From Spirosoma linguale DSM 74 (GTDB lineage Bacteria; Bacteroidota; Bacteroidia; Cytophagales; Spirosomataceae), in assembly GCA_000024525.1 (NCBI GenBank), contig CP001769.1, positions 4,931,001 to 4,995,000 on the forward strand: a DNA stretch of 64,000 nucleotides. The letters run 5' to 3'. The translations under genes were made by a program, and so were the position numbers. The notes beneath the pieces were generated by a model, which saw only the letters and a program-made list of their open reading frames with translations, ran no database searches and was not told where the DNA came from. Below are positions 1 through 8,910 of the stretch, piece after piece. Positions within the stretch are counted from its first letter, which is position 1. Each line of letters begins with the position of its first letter.

Positions 1-142
1 TTTGTAACTCACTAATCAGCGACTTTCTCGTTCGTATTTGCTTGTTGTATTGACCGTAAGCAACAACATAGCCTAAAAAGAAGGCAGCAGCCAATAGCAG
101 CAGTATCTCGGTAAACGCTACCCAGGGGTTTAGCGGATTCAT
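1..142 (-). CDS. Partial single-pass membrane protein (5' end only)
   Basis: The minus-strand reading begins with an ATG at 142-140 and stays open to the left edge, giving about 47 residues. It starts MNPLNPWVAF, followed by a hydrophobic stretch (residues about 9-28) and a basic segment (YNKQIRTRKS), as in an N-terminal membrane anchor with a cytoplasmic tail. Its ATG overlaps the TGA of the upstream helix-hairpin-helix gene (ATGA), which suggests translational coupling and membership of the tssC1-ompA operon. The function cannot be named because the gene is cut by the window edge. By position it is an accessory membrane part of the T6SS unit. Confidence 0.6.
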   Translation of the reverse strand, partial: MNPLNPWVAFTEILLLLAAAFFLGYVVAYGQYNKQIRTRKSLISELQ

Positions 143-633
143 AACAAAAGCGTGGGTTGAAAGTCCGTGTATACACCCTTACGCATTTGCTCCTGCCATC
201 CCCTGAGTTCGTCCCAGCGCCCCTCGGCAGCCAGCCAGGCCTGCTTTGGCCAGGTCACCGGATCATCGGTATAGATCAATGGGCCGTGCTCGGCCAGCAC
301 CCGCCGAATGGTTGTGATGGGTGTGTTGGCCAATTGCGTAAAGGTGTGGATACCAACCCCGTTCAGAATAGCCTCGACCTTTGTATTGACACCCGCTATC
401 TCTTTCAGATCATCCCGGCCCGGCGCCGAACTGAATACTTCCTCAACCTCCGGTTCAATGATCTCCCGGGCGTCAAGCTCGGCCTGAAGCAGTTGGTATT
501 TCTCGTTCAGGCGCCCAAGCTGCTGCTTAAAACGCTCCCGAAAAATAAGATAGGCCAGTATAGCCGCTCCCTGAAGCATCAGAAAGTGCAGCAGACTGGC
601 ATTTTCAAGGTGAAACGGATTCAGGTCAAACAT
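139..633 (-). CDS. Membrane-anchored helix-hairpin-helix (HhH) domain protein
   Basis: 164 residues. A hydrophobic segment near residues 13-31 is followed by a charged, coiled-coil-like linker and a C-terminal domain starting near residue 74 (DDLKEIAGV, VEAILNGVGI). That domain reads like the HhH/flap-endonuclease-like domain of many bacterial membrane proteins, including the typical end WPKQAWLAAEGRW. Family knowledge says such domains often act in nucleic-acid or protein contacts; a nuclease active site is not visible. The start lies 1 nt from the stop of the OmpA gene and the stop overlaps the next ATG, so the three genes are probably co-translated downstream of tssC1. A role in the T6SS is inferred from position only. 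Confidence 0.72.
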   Translation of the reverse strand: MFDLNPFHLENASLLHFLMLQGAAILAYLIFRERFKQQLGRLNEKYQLLQAELDAREIIEPEVEEVFSSAPGRDDLKEIAGVNTKVEAILNGVGIHTFTQLANTPITTIRRVLAEHGPLIYTDDPVTWPKQAWLAAEGRWDELRGWQEQMRKGVYTDFQPTLLL

Positions 634-634
634 G

Positions 635-1492
635 CTATCGTTTTTTTACCAGTAACGTTACGCGTCGATTAGCTTCCCGGCCTTCGGGCAGGTTGTTGGG
701 CGCTATGGGTAGTTTGTTGCCCATGGCTATCACCTGAATCCAGCGTTTCGACGCTCCCTGTTTAATAAGCTTGTCGCGCACGACCATTGCCCGTAGCCGC
801 GACAGTTTAAGATTGAAAGCTTCAGTGCCTGTGCTGTCTGTATGTCCCGTAATGGTGAGCCGTTCCGTTGGGTGATTGTACAGGTATGTAATGGCTTCGC
901 GCACGAACTGCTCATTATCCGGTGTTACTATGTGTTCTGTGCTGCCCGTGGGAAAATACAACTGGAGCGGATGGAACAGGTCGATGTATTTCTGGTGCCG
1001 GGCCAGCCAGTCGGCATTGATGGTTATCGCCTGAAAAGAAAAAGACAAGGCACTTGTTGAGTCTTTGATGAAGTTTAACAGTTCCGACGCCTGTCCCTGA
1101 ATCTGCACCTGATCTTCCGGCACCCCGGCGCTCACCAGATACTGCCGGACAACATCAGCCCGCATTACCCCTAAATTGGGCATCAACGTCAGCTTGTTTT
1201 CAGCCGGAGTATGGTAACCGACCACTGTCAGCAACCGGCGCGGATGATTGATCAGATATGCCGCCAGCGTATCCAGCGCCGAGGGCTTATCCGATTGCCG
1301 CAGGGTACTCTCAGCCTTATGGAACAGACTTCCCGGCAGTTTAATACGCAGCCGGGGCCCATCGATTATTGGCACGGCAGGCAATACGGGATCTGGCGAA
1401 AACCCTATACGTTTAATATAAGCCAGATGCACGTAAACGGATACAGTTACCCACACGCCCAGTGCTATCCATAAGATCAGTAGCCTACCCAT
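635..1492 (-). CDS. Inner-membrane protein with two tandem OmpA-like domains
   Basis: 285 residues. A single hydrophobic helix (about residues 5-27) is followed by two OmpA-like units. The second (about 165-285) is canonical, with LTITGHTDSTGTEAF, LSRLRAMVVRDKL and the ending NRRVTLLV, the signature of peptidoglycan binding. The first (about 65-150) is degenerate but has the same layout (LLTVVGYHTPAENK, MRADVVRQYL). OmpA-like domains bind diaminopimelate in the cell wall, so this protein probably tethers something in the inner membrane to peptidoglycan. It follows tssC1 by 37 nt. In T6SS types i/ii an OmpA-like domain is often part of TssL/TagL; T6SSiii lacks TssL, so this is a candidate functional substitute (inference). 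Confidence 0.82.
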   Translation of the reverse strand: MGRLLILWIALGVWVTVSVYVHLAYIKRIGFSPDPVLPAVPIIDGPRLRIKLPGSLFHKAESTLRQSDKPSALDTLAAYLINHPRRLLTVVGYHTPAENKLTLMPNLGVMRADVVRQYLVSAGVPEDQVQIQGQASELLNFIKDSTSALSFSFQAITINADWLARHQKYIDLFHPLQLYFPTGSTEHIVTPDNEQFVREAITYLYNHPTERLTITGHTDSTGTEAFNLKLSRLRAMVVRDKLIKQGASKRWIQVIAMGNKLPIAPNNLPEGREANRRVTLLVKKR

Positions 1493-1529
1493 GCCAAATC
1501 AATTGTTTCGTCATCAATCTAAAGGATGT

Positions 1530-2903
1530 TTAAGCCAGTTCGTAGCTGGAAGCCCAGTCTGGACTTTCGGTTTCGCCATCCCGCTGGCCGTCGAGCCGGA
1601 CTATAAAACTTTTGGCCGGGAAATAAGGCGTCAGGCGAATATCCAGATAAACGCGATCTTTCTGTTTGCGGTCCTGTTCGAGCCGTACAATTCTAAACTG
1701 CTCAATCAGTTTATCAGACCCTTTTACACTGTCCAGAAACACGGCAATCTGTCGTCGCAAATCACCTTCTATGCTGGTATTCCAGTTTTCGAAAGCCCGG
1801 CGGTTCAAAAAGTCAAACAGCACTTTCACAATGTAGTCGAACACCCGAACAACTGTAAAGGTCTGCAAACCAATATTAGGTCCGTTGAACAGGGTTTTGC
1901 TGCCATAAGCCATTACCTGGCCATGCTCCTCAATCATGGGCACGAGATTAAGTCGTTCCATGATAGAGACTTCATTTTTCCAAAGCCGAAACCGGACACC
2001 CAGCACCTCACTTATACCACCGTATCGCTTTCCCGCCGACACCTGCGGCATTGGCGTGTAATACGTTTTGCCGGCAAGGGCCGCAGACGGCGGGATATAC
2101 AGGTGATCCATTTCGCCTACTTCGGCCACCTTACTCCGGCCAACAAGCCAGTTGCAGGTCATGATTACATTGGAACGAAACAACTCCGCACCCGTCATAT
2201 TGACGGCACTGAGCAGCTCAAGTACATCGTCGGGGCCGTCCAGATCCGCAAAGTCGGTGAAGAGCATGACCTTGTTGGCATGGGCAATTTTAGCCCATTT
2301 CTCCAGCACGACATTCGACCGCATAAAACCGGGTATTACCAGAAGGGAGTAATTATCCCGAAGGTCAAGGCGGTCGTAATTCTGCTTTAACTCATCAGCA
2401 ATGTGCTCAGTAAAATGTGCATTTTCCAGATCACACACTTGGTCCAGACCAGCATTTACCACCGAAATATTGGGAATCCGGGCTGTTTCGGTACTGGTAT
2501 AAAAAAGTGAAAGCGCCCGGTAATTGGTCTCAAGTTCGCGCGTGGCTTCCAGGGTGGTCAGCAGGTTTTTGCGCAGACTTTCTTCGGACTGCGCTGCTTT
2601 TTGATCGGCAATGGTGAGCATCTCGTCCAGACTATCAGACGCACTCAGCACCGCAATCCAGGCCTTCAGTTTCTCCTGTAAGGTGGCCCGTTCTTTTTCT
2701 TTAACCGGCCTCCTCAAAAAATTGGTCGTACGGTTGGCGAAGTCCAGACTCCCGCTTAACGAACCATCCAGAAGGCTTTCAACAAACTCAAATCCATGAT
2801 CAGTCAGCAAAGACATGATATCGGAAAGTGACGCTCCCGGGTTAACCGCAGCAGAATGCCCCGAATTCGGTCTTGTTGGGGGAACGGTCGATTCACTTTC
2901 CAT
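1530..2903 (-). CDS. tssC: T6SS sheath large subunit TssC, copy 1
   Basis: 457 residues. TssC forms the contractile sheath with TssB around the Hcp tube. The whole protein parallels the second copy at 32405-33775, with shared blocks such as ADELKQNYDRLDL, EKWAKIAHANKVMLFTDFAD, TGAELFRSNVIMTCNW, VFDYIVKVLFDFLNRRAFEN and the C-terminal YLDIRLTPYFPAKSF. It begins MESES like copy 2. It belongs to the Bacteroidota TssC group (DUF5458-like). Unlike copy 2, it is separated from its tssB partner by 376 bp holding a very large palindrome. The ompA-like gene follows 37 nt downstream. Having two divergent sheath pairs in one locus is unusual. Confidence 0.93.
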   Translation of the reverse strand: MESESTVPPTRPNSGHSAAVNPGASLSDIMSLLTDHGFEFVESLLDGSLSGSLDFANRTTNFLRRPVKEKERATLQEKLKAWIAVLSASDSLDEMLTIADQKAAQSEESLRKNLLTTLEATRELETNYRALSLFYTSTETARIPNISVVNAGLDQVCDLENAHFTEHIADELKQNYDRLDLRDNYSLLVIPGFMRSNVVLEKWAKIAHANKVMLFTDFADLDGPDDVLELLSAVNMTGAELFRSNVIMTCNWLVGRSKVAEVGEMDHLYIPPSAALAGKTYYTPMPQVSAGKRYGGISEVLGVRFRLWKNEVSIMERLNLVPMIEEHGQVMAYGSKTLFNGPNIGLQTFTVVRVFDYIVKVLFDFLNRRAFENWNTSIEGDLRRQIAVFLDSVKGSDKLIEQFRIVRLEQDRKQKDRVYLDIRLTPYFPAKSFIVRLDGQRDGETESPDWASSYELA

Positions 2904-3030
2904 TGATCAAAGAAATAGATGAGTACTTAAGCAAGTAGGCAATAGTTATTGGATTACTGGTTATTAAGTTAACGTGGACTATGACACTATAACTCTGATT
3001 ATAAGCATGTTGACGTGCCATAGGTACGTA

Positions 3031-3148
3031 ATGTTTGTAGAAAAGTGCGGTTTGAGTCCAGCTGGCGTGCCGTAGGTACGCAACGAGCTGATTGATTGCG
3101 TACCTACGGCACGCCAGCTGGACTCAAACCGCACTTTTCTACAAACAT
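3031..3148. repeat. Perfect 53-nt inverted repeat (giant palindrome) between tssB1 and tssC1
   Basis: The left arm 3031-3083 (begins ATGTTTGTAGAAAAG, ends GGTACGCAA) is exactly complementary to the right arm 3096-3148, with a 12-nt loop at 3084-3095 (CGAGCTGATTGA). A degenerate copy of the arm core lies just outside at 3012-3030 (GACGTGCCATAGGTACGTA against GGCGTGCCGTAGGTACGCA). As RNA on either strand this would be a very stable hairpin. Neither strand has a long U-tract beside it, so a simple intrinsic terminator is not obvious. It may set the tssB1:tssC1 ratio, or be an extragenic palindromic element or MITE-like insertion. The rest of the 2904-3279 spacer holds AATAACCAAT-type words and no credible gene. 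Confidence 0.95.
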
Positions 3149-3279
3149 CCAACCGCTACGCGGTCAAAAATTTCATAGCTCGCATTAAGTAATTGACCGA
3201 AAGTCCGCTACGGATCAACAACGAATAACGCTATACCGTAATAACCAATTCTTAACCAGAATTGAGGCCGACCGACCAA

Positions 3280-3738
3280 TTATTGACCGGCTTTGCCCGT
3301 TTTCGTCAGCTCATCGGCCGCAGCCTGTAGCGTTTTTAGCAGGATGGCCTTCGTTTCGGCATTACCCAACATGGTTCGCAGGAGCGCGTGTCCATTTAGT
3401 CGGCGGCCAATCTGCGTGTACTCCTGATACTGCGTATCCAGCGATCGCAGGAATGGACTCTGGGCTACCAGCTCCTTGACCCGAAAATCGGCTATTCGCC
3501 GAAACCGGATAGTTTCTTTCGTGGGCATACCCGCAGGCGACTCCATTTCCACCTCCACTTCGGGCCTGAAGTGATTGAACACGGCGTCGACCGTGTTCAG
3601 GCCGTAGAGCGTCTCCGGCCTGACGGGGTCCTTTTGGGTAAGTTTCAGCACCAGTAACGTCCGGTTCGAAGGGATGTTACTGATTTCTTCCAACGCCCGG
3701 GGTCTGGCCTCACTACCACCAATTTCGAAGTCAAACAT
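3280..3738 (-). CDS. tssB: T6SS sheath small subunit TssB, copy 1
   Basis: 152 residues. TssB pairs with TssC to build the contractile sheath, and ClpV recognises the assembled sheath for recycling. It aligns end to end with copy 2 at 31895-32353: MFDFEIGG against MFEFEIGG, NRTLLVLKLTQ against NRTLLAQKLTQ, YGLNTVDAVF against YGLKTVADVF, and SPFLRS in both. By eye the identity is around half, so this is not a recent duplication. The gene lies 166 bp downstream of tssH/clpV, and its tssC partner is 376 bp further on beyond the palindrome. Confidence 0.92.
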   Translation of the reverse strand: MFDFEIGGSEARPRALEEISNIPSNRTLLVLKLTQKDPVRPETLYGLNTVDAVFNHFRPEVEVEMESPAGMPTKETIRFRRIADFRVKELVAQSPFLRSLDTQYQEYTQIGRRLNGHALLRTMLGNAETKAILLKTLQAAADELTKTGKAGQ

Positions 3739-3904
3739 GCGTATTCTGACGAACCATAGTATTTACCAAATCTATCAATAAGACCAGTGGCCGCAAGGCG
3801 GGAAAAGGGTAGTTTCAAACAACTGGTATGTTTTTTTGCGGCATTCAGTGCCAGCCCGAATTTGATTACAGCCCGCTTTTGTCCCGAAAAGTTACCCAAT
3901 TCGC

Positions 3905-6391
3905 CTACCCGATCTGCCAGATTAATTCACTCGTTTGCTCGTTCCAGTCGAGGTTCAGCGACTGCCCTTTCTGAAGTTGCCCCGAAATGAGCAGCCGGGA
4001 AATTGGCCTTCGTAACTGATTCCGGATGATCCCCGCCAGCGGCCGGGCGCCGTAGTGGGGCGAAAAACCCTGTAAGGCAAGCTGCCGATTGGCCTCTTTG
4101 GTCAATGTCAGCGTAACGCCCTGCTGAACAAGGCTTTTCTGTAAATGAGCGAGCTGAATCTCGAAAATACGTACCACATTTTCTTCCTGGATGGGTGAGA
4201 ACGGGATGATTTCGGTAATCCGGGCCAGGAATTCGGGTCGAAACTGGCCGGTCATGCGGGTCATTAATTGCTGAGACGTTGGCATCCGACCAGCCTGAAA
4301 CTCATTAGTGATCCATTCGCTGCTGATGTTGGACGTGAAAATGAGCAGTGCATTTGTGAAGTCGCCTTCCTTGCCGAGTTTGTCGTGCAGCCGCCCTTCG
4401 TCCATGATCTGGAGAAAAACGTCGAAAACAGAGCCGTGCGCTTTCTCGATCTCGTCGAACAACACAACTGAGTACGGCTGCTTCCGGATTTTATTGACCA
4501 GCAAGCCCCCTTCTTCGTACCCAACGTAACCCGGAGGGGCTCCGTAGAGCAAAGCTGCTGAATGTTCTTCCTTGAACTCCGACATGTCGAACCGGATCAG
4601 AGCCCGCTCATCGTTGAACAAAAAGTCGGCCAGCGACTTCGACAGCTCCGTTTTTCCCGTTCCGGTAGGACCCAGCAGAAAGAAGGAGCCAATGGGCTGA
4701 CCGGCCCGCTGCAAGCCACTGCGCGACTCCAGAATAGCATCCGACAACGCGCGCAGGGCGTGGTTCTGGCCAACGACCCGCCGTTGCAGAAAACTCTCCA
4801 TCGACAGCAGTCGTTCTTTCTCCTGACCCTGTACCTTACCCATAGGGATACCCGTTTTGTGGGCTACCACCGCCACCAGATCATTAGCCGTAACAACCGG
4901 CACCTGCTGACCAGCCAACTCCCGAAACCGCCTGAGCTTGGCCATGATGTAGTCGTGGTAAGCAGCGGGCGTTTCGATTTCGAGCGGGTTGATGGTATCC
5001 TCCCAGTTTCCCAGCAGAACCGGGCTAATCTGGTGGTGAAGCTGCGTGTCGATCCACCGGTATTCGTCCAGTGCCTCGCCCGGCGGTAAATCGCTTTGAC
5101 TTAGCTCCTGAACCGCTTTTTCGAGTTGCGTTAGTTCCGTTTCCGACGTTTCAATTGCGATCCGGATAGCCGCCATGGTACGGTCCAATAGATCGAGAGC
5201 GGAGTCGGGCAACCGGCGTTCCTTACTGTACCGACGCGCCAGACGAATGCAGGCAGCAACCACATCGGGCTGAATTTCCAGCTTGTGGTGCTGCTCGTAA
5301 ACGGGAATCAGTCCCCGAATCATGCGTTCGGCTACCTGTTCGGTGGGCTCGGTCACGTTGAGCAGTTCGAATCGTCGGCTCAGTGCCTGATCAGGCTCGA
5401 TTAGCTTCCGGTATTCTTCGAGCGTCGTAGCCCCTACCACCGTCAGTTCGCCACGGGCCAGCTCGGGCTTCAGCAAATTGGCGATGCCATTGCCGGCAGA
5501 GCCTTTGGGGTCGAGCAGGGTGTGTATCTCATCGATAAAAAGAATACACATTTCCTGTTGCCGGACCTCTTTCAGAACCGATTTAAGGCGGTCTTCCACT
5601 TCACCCTTGTACGAAGCGCCCGCCAGCAGCGCACCGGAGTCGAGTTCGAGCAAAATGGCATTTTTCATGCGAGCGGGCACCTGTCCCTCAACAATCAGTT
5701 GCGCCAGCCCGTCGAGCAGTGCAGATTTACCCACGCCGGGGTCGCCCACAACCATGACGTTCGGCTTGCTGCGCCGACCCAGAATTTCGAGCATCGTCCG
5801 AACCTCCTGCTTACGGCCCACAACGGGGTCCAGCTTTTTAGCCCGTGCCTGCGCTGTTTTGTCGATGCAATACGGAAACTGCCCCTTTGTTTTAAGGCCC
5901 GGCAGAGCAGCCTGCCCATTGCCGTTGGAGCTTGTTTTATCGGTAGCGCGGGGAGTCGACAAGTCGCGCAGAAAACGATCCAGCAAATCGCGCTCCTGCA
6001 ACGGAAACGAGCGGAGCTGTTCGGCCGTAAACCCGACACCCGGCTTGGTGAGGGCCGTCAGGACGCAGATAAGCTCAACGTAATCGAGCCCCAGTTTGAC
6101 GCGAAAGAAATCCGCTTCGTTCAGGACACGTTCTACCGATTCGTCCTGTAACGGCTCCGTAATAGCCAGTGCCGAGCGGGGCTGTTCTTCGATCCAGACA
6201 TCGGCCCAGTCGAAAATATAAGCCACATCCTGATCCAGGGCTCTTAGGAGCGCACTGCCGCCTACGTCATCGTGGAGAACGGCACGCAGTAAATGAGCCG
6301 CCGTAAGCTGCTCATTATGGTATTCACGAGCCAAAGCGCGGGCAATATGCAGGGCTTTCTCGACCGGTTCAGTAAGCGGAAGTTGACGCAT
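3905..6391 (-). CDS. tssH: T6SS sheath-recycling AAA+ ATPase TssH (ClpV)
   Basis: 828 residues. ClpV unfolds and recycles contracted TssBC sheath. An N-terminal Clp-N-like helical domain spans about residues 1-145. The first AAA+ module has Walker A GDPGVGKS (216-223) and Walker B CILFIDEIH (D287, E288). The second has Walker A GPTGTGKT (574-581), Walker B VVLFDEIEK (D646, E647) and a ClpB-like C-terminal domain. Both nucleotide sites look intact. The length is slightly short of proteobacterial ClpV (about 870-890). It sits between tssR (23-nt gap upstream) and tssB1. Only one ClpV is present for two sheath pairs, so it presumably serves both. Confidence 0.94.
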   Translation of the reverse strand: MRQLPLTEPVEKALHIARALAREYHNEQLTAAHLLRAVLHDDVGGSALLRALDQDVAYIFDWADVWIEEQPRSALAITEPLQDESVERVLNEADFFRVKLGLDYVELICVLTALTKPGVGFTAEQLRSFPLQERDLLDRFLRDLSTPRATDKTSSNGNGQAALPGLKTKGQFPYCIDKTAQARAKKLDPVVGRKQEVRTMLEILGRRSKPNVMVVGDPGVGKSALLDGLAQLIVEGQVPARMKNAILLELDSGALLAGASYKGEVEDRLKSVLKEVRQQEMCILFIDEIHTLLDPKGSAGNGIANLLKPELARGELTVVGATTLEEYRKLIEPDQALSRRFELLNVTEPTEQVAERMIRGLIPVYEQHHKLEIQPDVVAACIRLARRYSKERRLPDSALDLLDRTMAAIRIAIETSETELTQLEKAVQELSQSDLPPGEALDEYRWIDTQLHHQISPVLLGNWEDTINPLEIETPAAYHDYIMAKLRRFRELAGQQVPVVTANDLVAVVAHKTGIPMGKVQGQEKERLLSMESFLQRRVVGQNHALRALSDAILESRSGLQRAGQPIGSFFLLGPTGTGKTELSKSLADFLFNDERALIRFDMSEFKEEHSAALLYGAPPGYVGYEEGGLLVNKIRKQPYSVVLFDEIEKAHGSVFDVFLQIMDEGRLHDKLGKEGDFTNALLIFTSNISSEWITNEFQAGRMPTSQQLMTRMTGQFRPEFLARITEIIPFSPIQEENVVRIFEIQLAHLQKSLVQQGVTLTLTKEANRQLALQGFSPHYGARPLAGIIRNQLRRPISRLLISGQLQKGQSLNLDWNEQTSELIWQIG

Positions 6392-6414
6392 ACAGGTAGT
6401 GATGAGGAACGTGT

Positions 6415-8910
6415 TTATTTAAAAAGGTCTTCACTGATCCAGTAATACGTCCGCCCATTCGACGTAAACCGGCTATTTCGAAAGGTGGGTATCCGACGGA
6501 AATAATCCCGCCGTTCGCGGAGCAGGTACAGAACCTGACTGAGCAAGGCGTCGGATATCTGCTTACGATTCGTTAACTGACTGACAGTGATCCGCTTGAA
6601 TAGTGGGTTAGCGACGGGTAAGTCTAAAATTCCGTTCAGGATCTGGTCAAGGGTCAACGTAGTTTCAGGTGGCAGTCCAATTTCCCGGATGGTCTGATGG
6701 TACCGGCGGGAAAGCCTGAGCCGGTCAAAGTAACCGGCCGGGTCGAGGTCTTCGCTGCTCAGCTGCTCCAGCCAGCGGCTTATGCTCTCGTATTCATCCA
6801 GCGGCAACAAGGCAATGAACTTCCACCGGTGGCCGTCGCTACGCATCGTAGGCGTGTAGGCACGAACCAGAAAGGGATACGCTTCGAGCGGCATTAAGGT
6901 CGATGCAACAGCGGGCAAACTCATACCGAGGGAAGCATAAATTGGTGTTAGCTTCGGATTAACCCGGTCGCCGAGCAGCTCCAGATGCTGAAAGGTACTC
7001 TCCAGAGCGTCTATGATTGTTTCGGACTCATGGCTGACCTGTCTGAACAGGCTATCCGTAGCTGCGTATAACTCCTTGAAGGGCAACGTCTGGTTTTTTC
7101 TTGGAAAAAGAACCCAGCCCGGCACCATACTCCGCTGCGGATAAGCCAGATTGTATTCATTACGATCGCCGACCCGATGGTTAAATTCGTTGGCAGGTGT
7201 CACCATATCCGGCCGAACCAGCCTGTTCTTTTTCAGGATACTCCCCTGATTAGCAATCTCCAGCACCAGTTCGCGGGCGTGCAGCACAAAATTATTGGCA
7301 ACATCGCCCACCGGCGAATACACCTGAAACGCCAGCAAGCGGCATTCTACGCTTTTCAGGGCCGAAGGGACCAGAATTCCATCAACGATGGATTGCATAT
7401 CGCCGTTGATTCCCACCAACACCAGTATATTGTTTTCATTAGGATGGGCCGCAAACAGCTCCAGGGCTTTCCCAACCCCAAACCGAACACTTTTAGCCTC
7501 CGGCTCCGGCTGCCCTCTGGCCGGTGGCATCAGCTTTCTTAATTCATTCAGCAGATAGACGTAATTAGTGGTCAGCGGGCTTAAATCTACGTTACCCCGC
7601 AACTTGTTGTCGTCCGTTTTTTTGTACTCATTATACACCACAGCGCCCGCCCGTAAGCTAATGGACCGGGATGAATCCTGCGACAACTGCGAGATAGTGA
7701 ACTGAATGGTATTTACCATTTCTCCCCAGTAGGGCTGCATGGCCGGGCTGCCTTCAATTACATAAATCAGGTTATAGTTGTTGCTATTGGTGCGAATGCT
7801 GGCCAATTGCTGGCTGCTGATCGGCTGGCCATTCACGTTCAGAATGGGCACATGCCGTCTGACCAAAAGCGGTGTCATGCCGTTCGTCTGCACAACGGTC
7901 TGACTGTCTTTGTTATTCTTGTATTGATTAAGTACCGGAAATTTAGTGCCGAACTGATTCCAGGAGACGGCCGGAAAAGGATTACTCGTTACGGTCGAAT
8001 CGGGTAGCTTCCGGGCGGCTGCCGACAGCGACCGGTAAAGCGGCAACGACTGCTGTTGCAAGGTTGTGGTGTCGGGTTCGAGAAACAGCCGATTACCAAC
8101 GGACTGCAGCACATCGATGGGTGCCCACCCCAGAAGTATCTGCCTGGCACTGTCGGTCGGAAACCAGGACGCCCGGCCAATCAGGGCTTGCCGACGGGTT
8201 TCTGACAGCTTGTATATGTAGGTCAGATCATACAGCCGCATTTTATCGCCGACCAGGGTTTGCTGGGTGGGCTCTGAATACAGTTTTACCGAATCGTTGG
8301 CGAAATACTGGCTCGGCCGGGCAACCAGAACCGGTTGAGCGAGCACGGCACTAAAAATCTGAGCCCGGCGCTGATCGGTCGACCGGATACTTTGGTTGGC
8401 CAGAAGAAAGCGGGTTTTGGGTGCCCAGCCGTAGTAAACGACCGCTTTCCGGTCGGTAACCGCCCGACTGGAGAACTTATTACCAATGGGTAGTTTAGGA
8501 TCGTACTTGATGAGTTTCAGATACCCGTTCCGCTCTTTCAGGACATAAAAAGCTTCCAGGAAACCCATTTTTCGAAAAGGGACGGTGCCATTGGCATTTC
8601 GAAAGGTATTGTTGTTAACGCGGTCAGAGTAAACGATCCAGGGCGTACCACCTGCGGGCTGAAAATTGAGATCGGCCCCTCCTTTGGCTACATCCACTAC
8701 TGTTTTTGTCGAACTGCCACCTCCCGAATGCGGCACCAGGTTATACGGCTGCCGGGCCACCCGCATAAAGAAAGGCAGTTGAGCCATTGCGGTTTCCTGA
8801 CAGCATAGCCAGAGCAGTACAACGCCAACGCCGGAAAACTGCCGGAGACGTACGAAGCACGGGAGCCAGCCGGGCCACTGAAAATAACAATGACGAACGA
8901 GGTGCTTCAT
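6415..8910 (-). CDS. tssR: T6SSiii periplasmic protein TssR with VWA-like domain
   Basis: 831 residues. A long N-terminal hydrophobic segment ends in a possible cleavage site (ETAMA/Q near residue 44), so export is predicted; the adjacent Cys pair makes a lipoprotein possible but the lipobox is poor. Two short GWAP motifs (near 162 and 261) suggest repeated SH3-like folds. A VWA-like domain starts near residue 377 (NLIYVIEGSPAM); the DxSxS metal site is degenerate (E386, S388, A390). TssR is one of the proteins specific to the Bacteroidota T6SS, in which TssN-TssR are thought to replace the TssJLM trans-envelope complex. Its ATG overlaps the stop of the PKD gene (ATGA) and clpV follows 23 nt later. 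Confidence 0.85.
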   Translation of the reverse strand: MKHLVRHCYFQWPGWLPCFVRLRQFSGVGVVLLWLCCQETAMAQLPFFMRVARQPYNLVPHSGGGSSTKTVVDVAKGGADLNFQPAGGTPWIVYSDRVNNNTFRNANGTVPFRKMGFLEAFYVLKERNGYLKLIKYDPKLPIGNKFSSRAVTDRKAVVYYGWAPKTRFLLANQSIRSTDQRRAQIFSAVLAQPVLVARPSQYFANDSVKLYSEPTQQTLVGDKMRLYDLTYIYKLSETRRQALIGRASWFPTDSARQILLGWAPIDVLQSVGNRLFLEPDTTTLQQQSLPLYRSLSAAARKLPDSTVTSNPFPAVSWNQFGTKFPVLNQYKNNKDSQTVVQTNGMTPLLVRRHVPILNVNGQPISSQQLASIRTNSNNYNLIYVIEGSPAMQPYWGEMVNTIQFTISQLSQDSSRSISLRAGAVVYNEYKKTDDNKLRGNVDLSPLTTNYVYLLNELRKLMPPARGQPEPEAKSVRFGVGKALELFAAHPNENNILVLVGINGDMQSIVDGILVPSALKSVECRLLAFQVYSPVGDVANNFVLHARELVLEIANQGSILKKNRLVRPDMVTPANEFNHRVGDRNEYNLAYPQRSMVPGWVLFPRKNQTLPFKELYAATDSLFRQVSHESETIIDALESTFQHLELLGDRVNPKLTPIYASLGMSLPAVASTLMPLEAYPFLVRAYTPTMRSDGHRWKFIALLPLDEYESISRWLEQLSSEDLDPAGYFDRLRLSRRYHQTIREIGLPPETTLTLDQILNGILDLPVANPLFKRITVSQLTNRKQISDALLSQVLYLLRERRDYFRRIPTFRNSRFTSNGRTYYWISEDLFK

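Noticed and set aside
1491..2390. 299-codon plus-strand ORF opposite tssC1
   Set aside because: It is a shadow of tssC1, whose protein is strongly supported; long antisense frames are common in this base composition.
2904..3279. The palindrome as a standard intrinsic terminator
   Set aside because: There is no U-tract at either end, and the arm length (53 nt) is far beyond that of usual terminators.
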